Shown: positions 13,860 through 26,400, counted from the first letter of the stretch. The stretch: 64,000 nt of DNA from Raphanus sativus (GCF_000801105.2 NC_079516.1:18010998-18074997), one strand, 5' to 3'. Notes: generated by a model not told the origin, from the sequence alone. Numbers and translations are program-made.

Positions 13860-14208
13860 TTTAAATATTAAAAGTATAGTGGAAATGGAACTTATATGGA
13901 TCTAAAACATATGTTAACAGAAAAATGTTTTCTTTTCTATTATGCTGGTTAAAATTTCTAATAAAGTTTGGCATCGCCCTTCCTTAGAGAGACAGTCCGC
14001 ACGGCCATTAAAAGAACCCAGACTAATTAATGATCTTATTTTTGCAATCAATTCAAGCTAAACAATATATACGTTTTGGTTACTGATCCATATTGCTACA
14101 TACAATTATAATTTCAATCAAATCACCATAAGCTCTGAAGGTCGTCGTTCGTCAATATTAATTGGTGAAAAAGGCAAAGAAGAGGACTTATTATTATTTT
14201 GGTCATAC
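13860..14208. other. Downstream flank of the DEFL gene
   Basis: No gene or repeat recognised between the DEFL stop and the LINE target duplication. Confidence 0.35.
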
Positions 14209-14300
14209 GATCCAATTTTTTTTTGGAATGAATGTTGAAATTTTATTCATAAAGAAAACTTTTTTACATCCAAGTGTAACCAAAACTTAAGATAAAAAAA

Positions 14301-16079
14301 GTACAAGACTTAGGGCTTGATTGGTAGAGCATTAGCATTAGCATTATGCTCTTTATTATCCAATCAACATTGATAATAAAAGCCTTTAGAAAAGCATTTA
14401 TATGATGCTAATGCTCTGCAAATGCTCTTTGCTCAATGCTCTCATATGAAGCTTTTGGAAGAGCATTTGCATTTAGAGTATATATAAATTCAAAAATAAT
14501 TTTATATAATTAATTTATATATGTTTAATAATATAAAAGTTATGTTTATAATAAAAAAAAATATATTTTCAAAAAAAACTAAAAGTTGTGATTAATTATT
14601 ATTATTTTTTAAATAACAATATTTCACATTTAAAATATAATAAAATTTATATAATTACACATATCATTCATTATTTTTAATAAAAAACATAACATAATAT
14701 ATATTTATATATTATAAAATAAAAACATTTATATTATTTTAAAATAAATAAATTATATGTCATAGATTATTTTTATGATAATATTATATATGGATCATTT
14801 ATTCCTCAACCAATAAATAAATAATGATGATTTTATATAAATTAATTTTTAATTTATTTATTTATTTTATTTAATTATATTAAATTATTTTTATATCCTA
14901 AATAAATTTTATTTTTAAATATATTTTTTTTTTAATAATATTATTTCACATTTAAAAAATAATTTAATTTATAAATTAAATAAGATTATTTTTAATAACA
15001 AATATATTATTAATATATATTATAATTTAATATATATTAGTTTCAAATAAATATATTATATAATAACTTTTATGATAATTTTAAAATTGTATAATGCTAT
15101 TGCTCTACCAATCACTTTATTAAAAATTTTAATGAGAGCATACAGCTTCTGCAGCATACTGCTTCTACAGCATTCTGCTATTTCTTCTTCATCTGTTGTA
15201 CCAATCAAGGCCTTAGGTTCATCCCCTATGGTGAATCTTTATATTCACCACACCATTTATGACCAATGAAAATGACATGTAGATAATCAAATAAAATATA
15301 TTAAATTTATTTTAAAATAGTTAAAAAGGAATAATGACAATTCTAAACCACAAATCTTAATTTTTAAACCCTAAACATTAATTTCTAAATCCAAACCTTA
15401 TACCCTAAATCAAAATTCTATACTATAAACCCAAATCCTAGAACCTGACCCCAAACCCAAATTCTATACCCTAAACCCAAACACAAATTCTAAACCCTAA
15501 ACCCAAACCATAAATCTTAAATCTAAACCTAAACCCTAAACCCAAATCGTAGACCCTAAACTCAAACCGTATACCCTAAACCCAAATTCTATACCCTAAA
15601 CCCAAATCGTAAACCCTAAACCCAAACCGTATATCCTAAACCCAAATCCTAGACCTTAAATCCAAACCCTAAACCCTAAAATTTAAATTTAAATTTAGGG
15701 TTTACGGTTTGGATTTAAGATCTAGGATTTGGATTTAGGATATACGGTTTGGGTTTAGGGTGTAGGATTTGGGTTTAGGGTCTAGAATTTGGATTTAGGA
15801 TATTAGATTTAGATTTAAGGTTTATGGTTTGGGTTTAGGGTCTAAGATTTGGGTTTAGGGTATATGATTTTGGTTTAGGGTATAGAGTTTGGATTTAGAA
15901 ATTAATATTTAGGGTTTAAAAATTAAGATTTGTGGTTTAGAATTGGCATTATTCTTTTTTAACTATTTTAAAATAAATTTATAATGTTTTATTTAATTAT
16001 CTACATGTCATTTTCATTGGTCATAAATAGTGTGGTGAATTTAAAAGTTCACCATAGGGGGTGAACCTAAGTCTTGTCC
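14301..16079. mobile_element. Mutator-like foldback element with telomere-like repeats, copy 1
   Basis: Terminal inverted repeats start G(T/G)ACAAGACTT(A)GGTTCA and extend through the motif CCTATGGTGAA and beyond, about 80 bp at each end. The element is flanked by the 9-bp direct repeat ATAAAAAAA (14292-14300 and 16080-16088). Between the arms, about 300 bp of degenerate CCCTAAA units (15350-15680) face about 230 bp of TTTAGGG units (15690-15930), making the whole element palindromic. A MITE is nested in its left arm at 14313-15212. Nine-bp duplications are typical of the Mutator superfamily. No transposase. Confidence 0.8.
14313..15212. mobile_element. Harbinger-like MITE nested in the foldback element
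   Basis: Termini GGGCTTGATTGGTAGAGCA and, inverted, GGCCTTGATTGGTACAACA are flanked by TTA on both sides (14310-14312 and 15213-15215), as in PIF/Harbinger insertions. Removing it rejoins the foldback arm to the sequence seen in the other copy. The interior is AT-rich and non-coding. A diverged relative lies at 21188-22095. Confidence 0.75.
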
Positions 16080-16127
16080 ATAAAAAAACTATCTACTACT
16101 CCAAGATACCCAAATCTCCAAAAACAT

Positions 16128-17012
16128 TCACGCTCTCGTTACAAACCAAAACTGCAAAGCACCTTCCATTCCTTTAACTCTTTTCGATCTTAAGAGGCTA
16201 AGTTTGTTGCGTATATCTTTATCAAGCATCTTCTTCAATACTACCTTAGGCATTAGCTTTTCTCTATGCTTTACCTTGTTCCTTTCTCTCCACAGAACAT
16301 ACATCGCTGATTGAAGTGCATATCTGATGCAAAATAACTTCTTCTTCTCCTTCTTCCTGTCTGAGATCAGAAGCATAATCCCGGACCAGATATTGGTATA
16401 TGAGTTTCTCAACATCCCTTTAATAAGATGTTCCCAGACCTGGAAAGAGTAAGAACACTCAAAGAAAAGATGATCTCTAAACTCTGGAGCGTTCTTACAA
16501 AGGACACATGTTGCATCAATGCTCGGATTCCAGCACAAGATCCTGTCCATAGTGGAACGTCTGTCCAAAGTAGCCAACCACATCATGAAAGAAAACTTGG
16601 GCGTTGCTTGAGAAAACCATATACCTCGAGACCAACTACACTTTGCTTTAGTCTCTCGTATTAACTGCCAAGTCTTTTGAGCAGAGAATTGATTCTTAAA
16701 TCTTGAGTCTTTTCTCCACAAACTAATACCTTCCTCCGCTTGACTCAGACAGTCTCTCATTCTACTCAAATCTACTTCAATATCCTTCAGCAACACCGTA
16801 CACGTACAGTGTCTTCTTCTTCGATGTGAACACAAGATCGCTTCCTCCACAGTAGCATCTTTCCTTATACCCATATCAATAACACTTCTCTCCCCCAGAA
16901 GATCAGAGAGAACTCCTCGCTCAGACATTCTGTCATACCAAAATGAGGTATTGCGACCATTTCTAACTTGTTTTCTGTAAAAAAATTTTGCAACTCCTCT
17001 CAATTTCGACAA
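16128..17012 (-). pseudogene. LINE ORF2 C-terminal part with zf-RVT domain
   Basis: An open minus-strand frame of about 294 codons carries the zf-RVT signature near its middle: FSFMMWLATLDRRSTMDRIL, then CVLCKNAPEFRDHLFFEC and SYSFQVWEHL, followed by LWRERNKVKHR. RT and endonuclease domains are absent because the LINE copy is 5'-truncated. The upstream bases to about 17160 continue related sequence in other frames. It is non-functional for transposition. Confidence 0.85.
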
Positions 17013-17173
17013 CTTCCTTCACATCCAAGATTCAGCTTGTGTTTTCATGTCAACTACCCATAAATTTTTCTTCTTTAAAAGATTTTTCTGAATCCATTCT
17101 CCCATATTGAATCTCCAGTGAGCATTCTCCAAATAAGCTTCAGCCCATAGACTTTATTCATAGATCCAATTTT

Positions 17174-17430
17174 ATAAAATTATAAACACGGATTAAGCTT
17201 TTGTGTTTTGGCTGATTTTCTTACCAACTTTATTACACTGTTTTATAGAATCTAAAGATACGTAAAAGTTGTTGATAACACTAGCTTTATTTTTCTGTTA
17301 TTAGATTTAACCACGTCGTCGTTGTCTAGAGTTTCATTGTTAGTCGAAGCCAGGGGAAACAAAAACTGATAAGATTTGTGTACCTATATTTTTATGCACA
17401 GTTATATATAGGGATGACTTCATCAGCCCC
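17174..17430. other. Short unannotated gap
   Basis: Sequence between the LINE and the second foldback copy. No gene or repeat recognised. Confidence 0.35.
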
Positions 17431-17439
17431 CTCAAATAT

Positions 17440-18300
17440 GGACAAGACTTGGGTTCACCCCCTATGGTGAACCTTTAAATTCACCACCTTCCTAATAACC
17501 AATCAAAATGCCAACTAGATTAATTATTAAAAAATATTAAATAACTTTTGAAAAACTAAAATAATTAAAAAAATAAATAGTGTCAATTTTAATAATGTTA
17601 ATGTCATTTTCTAATCTATAAACTCAAACTCTATACACCTAAATCCAAATTCTAAACCCTAAAATCTAAATTATAAACCTAAAATCTATACCCTAAACCC
17701 AAATCTTAAACCCTAAATCCAAACAATAAATCATAAACCCAAAAACCTGAACTCTAAACCCAAACATATACCCTAAACTCAAATCCTAGATTCTAAACCC
17801 AAAACTTAAATACAAAACCCAACCCTATACCCTAAATATTTGGATTAATACTGATATTGTTTTTTTGAAATTTAAGGTTAAGAATCAAAATTTGGATTTA
17901 GAGTTCATGGTTTGGATCACGATTTAGGATTTCGGTTTAGGGTATACGGTTTGGGTTTAGGGTTTATGGTTTGGATTTAGAATCTAAGATTTGAGTTTAG
18001 GGTATAGTATCGGATTTAGAGTTTAGATTTTTTGGTTTATGATTTATGGTTTGGGTTTAGAGTTTAAGATTTGGGTTTAGGGTATAGATTTTGGGTTTAT
18101 AATTTAAAATTTAGGGTTTAGATATTGGATTTAGGGTATAGAGTTTGAGTTTAGGGATTAAATAATGATATTAACATTATTAAATATGATATTATTTATT
18201 TTTTAATTATTTTATCATTAATCTAGTTGGCACTTTAATTAATTATTAGAGAAGTGGTGAATTTAAAGGTTCATCATAGGGGTGAACCCAAGTCTTGTCC
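17440..18300. mobile_element. Mutator-like foldback element with telomere-like repeats, copy 2
   Basis: Both ends read GGACAAGACTTGGGTTCA inward and are flanked by a perfect 9-bp duplication, CTCAAATAT (17431-17439 and 18301-18309). The interior holds CCCTAAA-type units (about 17640-17830) facing TTTAGGG-type units (about 17880-18145) in inverted orientation. It is the same family as 14301-16079, without a nested insert. No coding capacity. Confidence 0.85.
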
Positions 18301-18309
18301 CTCAAATAT

Positions 18310-18978
18310 ACATACCCATAGTGTATCCACCCAAACTTTTATAATCTTCATAAATCAACCCTCCCCCTCCCCCCAATCTTACATAATACATCAATTATCT
18401 ACCATACTATTCAAATCAAATTATTTCAGCAAATTCAAATCAAATTCATCTTATTTAATTGCGTTTAAATTTTTGTGTTTACAGTCTGACTCGAAATGAT
18501 ACCGTTTCAATGGTTGGTTAAAACTTTTTGAAATGATCTGAACCTGTTCTTTCAGTGTTTAAAACCAGACCAAAAATTTATTAGTATATCGACAGCAAAC
18601 TAGAAATAACCCATTAATCTTACAAAGACTATAAGTGCTTTTAAACAGTTCATTAGAGAGAGCTTAACAACAAAAAATTTCCAAAGCCGCAAAGGATTGG
18701 TAAATTATTGGATCTTCATAAATACAACCGCGATTAGATCTCGTGATGAGTAAACTTTCAGAAGACATTATCAAAATCAAAGAATCTTGCTTAAATATAT
18801 TATTCATGACATGGCTTGCTATCTGTGATAGACTAGCGACATGAGTAAGGATATGAAACTGTAGTATAATGAAAGAGCCGTGTTTTGTGTGGATCAACAA
18901 ATTAGAATTTTCAAAAAGCTGGCACCCCCCACCCCTCCCACACTCCCAGAAAGTATGCAATGGTTATAATAATTGGCA
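18310..18978. other. Flank of the two-domain DEFL gene
   Basis: AT-rich sequence with a C-run near 18920-18940. No gene seen. Confidence 0.4.
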
Positions 18979-19420
18979 TTAATTTGTGCAAGTACAAAGA
19001 CCATCAAAACACATATAAGATCTCGAGGCACAAGTAAATTTCATACGAGGATCACAATCTGTGGTCAACTTGCATGCCTTGGCATTATTCTTCTTCGTTT
19101 TTATGTCGTCAAGTCTTGCTTCATGAGTTGATGAAATTGTACATTGGCATTGCGTGCTTACGCATAGAGGTCTCCCGCTCGAGCAGTAATAGTATTCACA
19201 ATCTTTTGTTGTTTTGCATGGAAGAAAAAGCTGAGCTCCTGCTTTCGGAATACTCATTGGCATTGCACCTAACAAAGCACATTGGTCCAATAAAAATATG
19301 TTGATCATAACATCTCATCTTATAAGTAAGCTTAAGAACAAAAAGTGCTAGATAGATTTAAAAAGGCTTACAAGCGAGAACGAAAGCAAGAAGAACGACG
19401 AATGTGATATTTGATGCCAT
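18979..19420 (-). CDS. Two-domain defensin-like secreted protein
   Basis: Exon 1 (19372-19420) encodes [16 protein letters not shown] plus one base and ends at a GTAAGC donor. Exon 2 (18979-19268) follows TTAG and completes a protein of about 112 residues. The signal peptide probably ends near PKAGA. Two Cys-rich domains follow: C-x5-C-x4-C-x6-C-x4-C-x-C, then a linker of about 30 residues, then C-x5-C-x7-C-x6-C-x4-C-x-C. The repeated pattern suggests an internal domain duplication, as in bi-domain DEFL proteins of Arabidopsis. It has the same exon layout and orientation as the array at 39-55 kb and is the likeliest single-copy outgroup. Role unknown. Confidence 0.85.
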
Positions 19421-19647
19421 TTCTTAATTATGTTAACTGTTGAAGAGTATTATCAAAGATATACTGGTAAGATATATGGCCTACAGACATTTGCTATTTA
19501 TTTGTCATTTCTTTGACTTTGGGAATCTAATTGCAATCTTTTTATTCAGTGATGTATCCACATTAACTAAAAAATTGTATATTTTAGAATGTAATCAAAA
19601 TTTGGATGATTCTTTTGCTTTTTCTGCTTGATCTTTATTACCACATC
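19421..19647 (-). promoter_or_regulatory. Upstream region of the two-domain DEFL gene
   Basis: About 230 bp between the start codon and a MITE. The minus strand has an AAATAAATAG stretch near 19500 that could serve as a weak TATA element; no other motif is clear. Confidence 0.3.
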
Positions 19648-19650
19648 TTA

Positions 19651-20310
19651 GGGGGGTGTATTCAACTAAGAGTTTTAAGTGATTTATATTAAAATGACAA
19701 ATCCACTGTTATTCAAATGTGGATTTTAAAAAATACTTTAAAATCCAGTGTTATTGAACTTGATATTTTATAAAACACTCTGCAATCCACTGTTATTGAA
19801 CAAAATTTAAGTTGGAGATTTTAGAGTACTTTAAGGGGGGTGTATTCAACTGAGAATTTCAGGTGATTTGTATTAAAATGACAAATCCACTGTTATTCAA
19901 ACATGAATTTTAAAAACTCATTTAAAATCCACTGTTATTGAACTTGACATTTCGTAAAGTACTCTGAAATCCACTGTTATTGAAAATATTTTAAGTTGTG
20001 GGATTTTAAAGTTTTGTGGTGATTTTAGGGTGTTTGGGTGGAGTTTCTTAGTTAAAAAAAATAAAACTCAAATCCCATTGTTTTAGGTGATATTCTAGAG
20101 TAGTTTAACAAAAATCACCTAAATTTCTGCAACTTATTAAAATCATCTAAAACTCCATTAAAAATCAAATCACATCAAATGCTAAATTGAATAGATGAGA
20201 TTTTAGAGTGTTTTAACAAAAGTCACACCAAATTCTTTAATTATCCTGCAATCATCTCAAAACTCATTAAAAATCAAATCACTTCAAATTTCAGATTCAA
20301 TACACCCCCC
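19651..20310. mobile_element. Harbinger-like MITE with duplicated left end
   Basis: Inverted termini GGGGGGTGTATTCAACT / GGGGGGTGTATTGAATC are flanked by TTA (19648-19650 and 20311-20313). Subterminal GTGATTT and CCACTGTTATT motifs recur. The left terminus is present a second time at about 19834 in the same orientation, suggesting a partial tandem duplication or nested insertion. Non-coding. Confidence 0.75.
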
Positions 20311-20574
20311 TTAGTATATATACATATTCATCCTTGATACCACATTAAATTATCATAAAAAATTATAAAGTAATCAATCTCCGTTTAAGGTAAGAATAAC
20401 TGGCAATAAAACCATGTAACTTCCCTATGAATTTTGTTATCAATTTTCTGTTATATGTAGAAATTAATTTCACAACAAATATTAACCTTAGTAACATATC
20501 TACTAAATAAATAAAATCTAATTGCATTTTTTTGTAATATACATGGTAAGTATATATTAGTTTCATATTAAACT

Positions 20575-20870
20575 TTAAGTTAGTATAATAGATTTAAAAT
20601 CTGAGTTTTATTAAATTTAACACTTCATAAAGTAATCATAAGTTCAATGTTATTGAAAATATTCTAAGTTGTGAGTTTTGAAAATTTTGTAGTGGTTTTA
20701 GAGAGTTTGAATGGAAATTTTTAGTTAAAAAATAGAAATCTAAATCACATAGTTTTAGATGATATTTTATAATGTTTGAAAAAACATATTAAATTATTCA
20801 ATTACTCTAATATCATCTAAATTCATTAAAAGTTAAAATCACTTCAAATTATAAACTGAATACATTCCCT
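20575..20870. mobile_element. Degenerate relative of the MITE at 19651
   Basis: It shares several stretches (GTTATTGAAAATATT, TTAGTTAAAAAATA, ending CTGAATACATTCCCT) with 19651-20310, but the termini are eroded. Confidence 0.5.
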
Positions 20871-21187
20871 AAAAATATAAGTAAAGTTTACAAATAAGTA
20901 GCATTGTTCATTGATATTAGTATACTAAATTTTTTTTAAGGATATAATAAACTTAAAAAAAGAAGTGATTTGGGATACACAGTTTTCGGTTGATCACATA
21001 TTCCTTTGAGAAAAGAAATGCGATGAACACAATATATTTTTGTCTGGTTTTCGATGGTTGAGTAGTTTAAAATGTTCTGATATGTAAAACAGTAACTACA
21101 TTATGATAGGTAAAATCAATATGAAACATGAGTACATTAACTTTTGTCAAAGAAAACTTGAGTAAATAATTTGTATAATAGAGACAC

Positions 21188-22095
21188 GTAGATTTGATTG
21201 GTGGAGCATTAGCATAATCATTATGCTCGTTATTATCCAATCAACATTTATTACCAAAGCATTTAGGATATCATTTACAAAATGCTAATGTTCTCTAAAT
21301 GCTAATGCTCTCTAAATGTTCTTTGATCAATGTTCTCATATAAAAGGTTTTGGTAGAACATTTGCATTTAGAAAATATAAAAATATAAAAATAATTATAT
21401 ATAATTTATTTATTTTATTTAATAAATAAAATCATGTTTATAATAAAAATATATTTAAAAAATAGAAATTGAAATTAAATATTTTTAAATTTTTAAAATA
21501 AAAATATTTGACATTTAAAATATAATATAATTACACATATCATTCATTGATTTCTATAAAAAGATAACATAATATATTTTATATTATATATTATACAATA
21601 AAAATATTTATATTATTTAGAAATAAATAAATCATATGTCATATATTAACTTTTATGATAATATTATATATGGATCATTTATTTCTCTACCAATTAATAA
21701 ATAATGATAATTTATAGATAACTTATATATAATTAATTTTTTTATCGTATGATATTCAAAATTATTTTATATCCAAAATTAAATTTGTTTTCTAAATAAA
21801 TTTTATATATTTTTAATGATAATATTTCACATTTAAAATTTTAATTTAATTTATATAATTAAATAAGATTCATTATTTTAATAACAAATATATTATTAAT
21901 ATATATCATAATTTAATATATATATTATTTTAAAATAAATATATTATATACTAACTTTTATAACAATTTAATTGTTTACTGCTAGTGATCTATCAATCAT
22001 CTTATTAAAAGTTTTAATGAAAAAATACAGTTTTTTTTAGCATACTGCTTCTACGGTATATTGCATTGCTTCTTCTACCAATCGAGGTCATGGAC
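21188..22095. mobile_element. Diverged copy of the GATTGGT MITE family
   Basis: It starts TTTGATTGGTGGAGCATTAG and ends CTTCTACCAATCGAGG. The interior parallels 14313-15212 in order and length (about 900 bp). No clear TTA duplication remains. Confidence 0.6.
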
Positions 22096-22371
22096 GTGCA
22101 AAAAGAGATGTTGTGGTAAGCCGAAATTTTATGAACCCATCCATCCGAACGATTTTCCAAAGTTGGGCTGCCTTTATGTTTGACAGGCCTGGTCCATACA
22201 AAACTAAATACTTGGCAACGTTACAGGACCATAAAATTTTCTCAGATTAGTTACTATATTTTACACATCAAACAAGTTGTACACAGCGCAGCAGTAGATA
22301 TATTCAATTTATTATAAGTTTTCCTCAGAAACTGAATTTTGCTGAATTGAATTATTGGCCAAGCACTGTTT

Positions 22372-22397
22372 GGGGGGGGGGGGGGGTGGGGGGGGGG
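22372..22397 (+). repeat. Poly-G tract
   Basis: Fifteen G, one T, ten G in a row. Could form a G-quadruplex on the plus strand. Confidence 0.8.
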
Positions 22398-22961
22398 ATT
22401 AGTCGTTGTTTAACCCGTACGTCCCGCACTCCACTCTATCGCACCATAGCTAACGGCAACAAGAATCTTTACATATACTATATATCTATATATTTCTATT
22501 ACTGTTAGAATCGCACTGTTAGTTGAACCGCTTATTCTGCACCGCTCAATCCGCAGTCACCATTCAGAGCCATATAGTATTTACCTTTATTTTGTGCTTC
22601 TAATTAATTTTTAAAGTTTAATTTGAGATTCATCAAATTTCAATCTCAAATCTTAATAAATAAAACTTTTGAAACAAAAATAATTAAATAGTCATTATTT
22701 TTAAAATATGTAATATAAGCACAAACCCGAGAAAAATGAAAAAGTTGGACTAATGAATGAGCAACTTCAATAATACAAAAGAAGAAAAACTTAAATAGAT
22801 GTCTAATGAACTTCCATGATCCAATATTCTTAATAATGCAATGAAAACTTTATACTTAAATATAAGATAAATATTGTTTTTTTTTCTTAATTACCAAGAA
22901 GAAAAATTGAAGAGACAAAGAAATCCAAACTGGATTCAGGGAAGATCAAGCATTAAAGCCA
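22398..22961. other. AT-rich stretch downstream of a DEFL pseudogene
   Basis: No gene or clear repeat seen. Confidence 0.35.
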
Positions 22962-23060
22962 TCAAAGAGTACACATTATCTCCATACAATAAGGTCCTGG
23001 AGTTCTGTCGCATTAACAAGCTTCTTGCAGTCTTCATCTAAATCACAAGTCCATGTCATG

Positions 23061-23409
23061 TATAGAGAGTAGCGGCCCAGAAGCTGCGAAGCCCATCATG
23101 AAGACCATCTCTTCTCAAGTCTCGAAGCCCATCATCAAGCCCGCGTCCTCTGCAACTGCTGCAACAACTTTCAAACTTCAGAGATCATGTAAAGCGGATG
23201 CAGAGCGTACGACGAAGCCAGCTCATGCTTACCTAACGTTCAATAGATTTTCTTGTCTTACTCAGTCTCCAATCATATGCTGACACTCTGACATTAGGGT
23301 TGCGCATGTGCTCCCATTATAAATACAGAGTGTTATTGTAATGTTGAAACTAAGCTGAATAAATCTTAAAGCTTTCATCTTGCTTAAGGTTATCTCTCTA
23401 GGATTCACA
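23061..23409 (+). repeat. copia 5' LTR
   Basis: Starts TATAGAGAG, ends GGATTCACA. It contains a TATAAATA promoter motif near 23318-23326 (CCCATTATAAATACAGAG). Confidence 0.9.
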
Positions 23410-23422
23410 TGGTATCAGAGCT

Positions 23423-26400
23423 ATGGCCGATACCTCGGATCCTCTGTCAGCTCCTTCTCTGACCATTTCTCAATGCGTCACTCTCAAACTTTCATCCTCC
23501 AACTATCTTCTCTGGAAAACTCAGTTTGAGTCCTTTCTTTCAAGTCAGTCGCTTTTGGGCTTCATCAATGGAAGCTCACCTCGTCCATCTCCTACTGTTA
23601 CTGTCACCAACGGCGAAGTCACCACTGAAGAGGCTAACCCTGAGTTCATCAAGTGGGTTCGTCGCGACCAGCTCGTGATGGCATGGCTGTTTGGGTCACT
23701 AACAGAGGAAGCTCTTCGCTCCGTTTATGGACTCCACTCTGCACAAGACGTCTGGTTCAGTCTCGGGAAGAAATACAACCGGATCTCTGCGACTCGCAAA
23801 CTTGACCTCCAACGCAAGCTGCAAGGTATGTCTAAAAATCAAAAGACGATGACAGAGTACCTAGGAGAAGTCAAAACTGTTTGCGATCAGCTAGATTCAA
23901 TAGGCTTTCCGGTTACTGAGCAAGAAATGATTTACGGAGCATTAAGTGGATTAGGAAAAGAGTATGAGTCTATTTGTACTGTGATTGAGCACTCCATGGA
24001 TTCTCTTCCTGACATGAGCTTTGAAGATGCCGTTTTCAAGCTCATTACTTTTGATGATAAGCTTCAGAGTAAGAAACAAGCTGCTGCTGCTGAAGTTACT
24101 CCTCATCTCGCCTTTCATGCTGGTCGTGGTTATTCTAACCGAGGAAGAGGCTCATACTCTGGTAGAGGAGGTTACAGAGGCAGAGGTTCCGGTTCGTACT
24201 CAACTCGTGGCCGTGGCTTTCAGCAACAGTTCACTGGTTCCGGTAACAACTCCAGGCCTACCTGTCAGATTTGTAGCAAGTTTGGTCACACTGCAGATCG
24301 TTGTCATAACCGGTTCAATCAGAACTTTCAAGTTCCAGACAATATTCACCAAGCTTTGACAACGATGAAGCTCACTGATCAGTACACGGGTCAGGAATGG
24401 TACCCTGACTCAGCGGCTTCAGCTCACATCACCAACACTGCTGCAAATCTTCAGTCGTCAGAACCATACTTTGGAAATGACCAAGTGATCGTTGGTAATG
24501 GAGACTATCTACCTATCACACACGTTGGGTCTATCGCTCTGCAAACTCCTCAAGGTACACTGCCTTTAGAGGAAGTTCTTGTCTGTCCTGCAATCACTAA
24601 GTCTCTATTATCTGTTTCAAAGTTAACTGATGATTATCCTTGTGAGATTACCTTTGACAATGAATCTGTGATTGTTAAGGACAAGGGGACAAAGCAGGTG
24701 ATAACTCAAGGAAAACGAGATAGAAATCTCTACAAGTTGAAGGATGCCAGATTTCAAGCCTACTACTCTTCAAGACAACAAGTGGCCAGTGCAGCGGTGT
24801 GGCATCACAGGCTTGGGCATTCAAACAACGACATCCTTCAACAGTTATCAAGAAATAAGGCTATCACATTGCACAACTCTGGTCTTCAGTTCTTGTGCGA
24901 TGCGTGTCATTTGGGAAAGAGTTGCAAACTTCCTTTTCTTTCTTCTGATTTTGTGGCTTCTAAACCTCTTGAGAGGATACATTGTGATTTGTGGGGACCA
25001 AGTCCAGTTGTTTCTGCACAAGGATTTCAATATTATGTTATTTTTATTGACAATCACACCAGATTTACCTGGTTTTATCCTCTTAAGTCCAAAGCCGATT
25101 TCTTTCCCATCTTCAAGCGGTTTCAAACACTGGTTGAGACTCAGTTTCAGTCGAAAATCATGAAGTTTCAGTGTGATGGAGGCGGTGAGTTCATAAGCAA
25201 TGTCTTCTTGGAACATTTGGCTAGTCATGGAATCCAACAGCTCATCTCCTGCCCACATACGCCGCAGCAGAACGGCTTGGCAGAGCGTAAACATCGCCAC
25301 ATCACCGAACTTGGCTTGACAATGCTGTATCACAGTAAAACTCCTCAACAGCTATGGGTCGAAGCTTTCTTCACTGCAGTCTTCATAGGTAACTTGTTGC
25401 CATCATCTGTTTTGCCTGGTAACAAGAGTCCGTATGAAGCCTTACATGGCACGCCACCAGTATATACTTCACTACGGACGTTTGGCTGCAAGTGTTTCCC
25501 CTATCTGCGACCCTATATGCAAAACAAGATGGATCCCAAGTCTCTTGCGTGTGTCTTTCTTGGATACAATGAGAAGTACAAAGGATATCGCTGTCTTTAC
25601 CCTCCAACTGGCCGAGTTTATATCAGTCGACATGTGCTGTTTGATGAGTCTGTCTTCCCGTTTGCAGATGTATACAGTCACTATCACAAACCCTCTGACT
25701 CTGCACTCTTGAATGCTTGGCGTTCCTCCAATCTTCACACACCAATGTCTGCGTCTCCTGTTGAATTTACCGAGGAGGTTCCACCACCGCAACGCTCCTC
25801 TGTTATTAACATCGGTGCAATTCCAGTCGTGATTCAACAGCCTGTGGCCTCTCCTGCTCAAGAGAACAATGATCTGTCTGACCATTCCTCTTCAGATACA
25901 GACACTGGCACCTCCTCTGGGCCATCTGAAGATGAAGCTCCTGTTGAAGTACTCCCTTTGCATCAACCTCCAGCTCATGCGATGACTACAAGAGCTCGTG
26001 CCGGCATAGTCAAACCTAATCCTCGTTATGCTCTCTTCACTGTGAAGTCTGATCATATGGAGCCCAAATCTCTTAAAGCGGCTTTAAGAGATCCACGGTG
26101 GAATGGAGCAATGGGTACAGAGGTTGGAACAATGCACGAGACTGAAACTTGGGACTTAGTTCCACCAAGTGATGATCAGAATCCTCTGAGCTGCGGTTGG
26201 GTTCACAAAATAAAATACAATGCAGATGGTACTGTCAACAAGTACAAGTCAAGACTTGTTGCCAGAGGGAATGAGCAGGAAGAAGGTCATGATTATTTAG
26301 AAACATTCAGTCCTGTTGTTCGCACTGCTACAATCAGAACGGTTTTGCACGTTGCGGTGACCAAGAAGTGGCAGATAAGGCAGTTGGATGTTCAAAACGC

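Larger units (their letters stand above)
14220..17162 (-). mobile_element. 5'-truncated LINE, interrupted by a foldback element
   Basis: An 11-bp direct repeat, GATCCAATTTT, flanks it at 14209-14219 and 17163-17173. On the minus strand it ends in ATGAATAAAATTTCAACATT... and an A run (14218-14300 region), typical of plant LINE 3' ends. A Mutator-like foldback element occupies 14301-16079, so LINE sequence proper is 14220-14300 plus 16080-17162. Confidence 0.8.

Noticed and set aside
15350..15930. True interstitial telomere or chromosome-fusion scar
   Set aside because: The CCCTAAA and TTTAGGG units are degenerate, arranged as an inverted pair, and lie inside a transposable element with TIRs and a 9-bp target duplication.
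23053..23283. Open frame at the left end of the copia element
   Set aside because: It is the LTR copy of the Gag-Pol tail, starting at a chance ATG in the flank and LTR; no independent gene is supported.
24848..25885. Long minus-strand frames (up to 166 codons)
   Set aside because: They are shadows of the copia Gag-Pol gene and show no domain.
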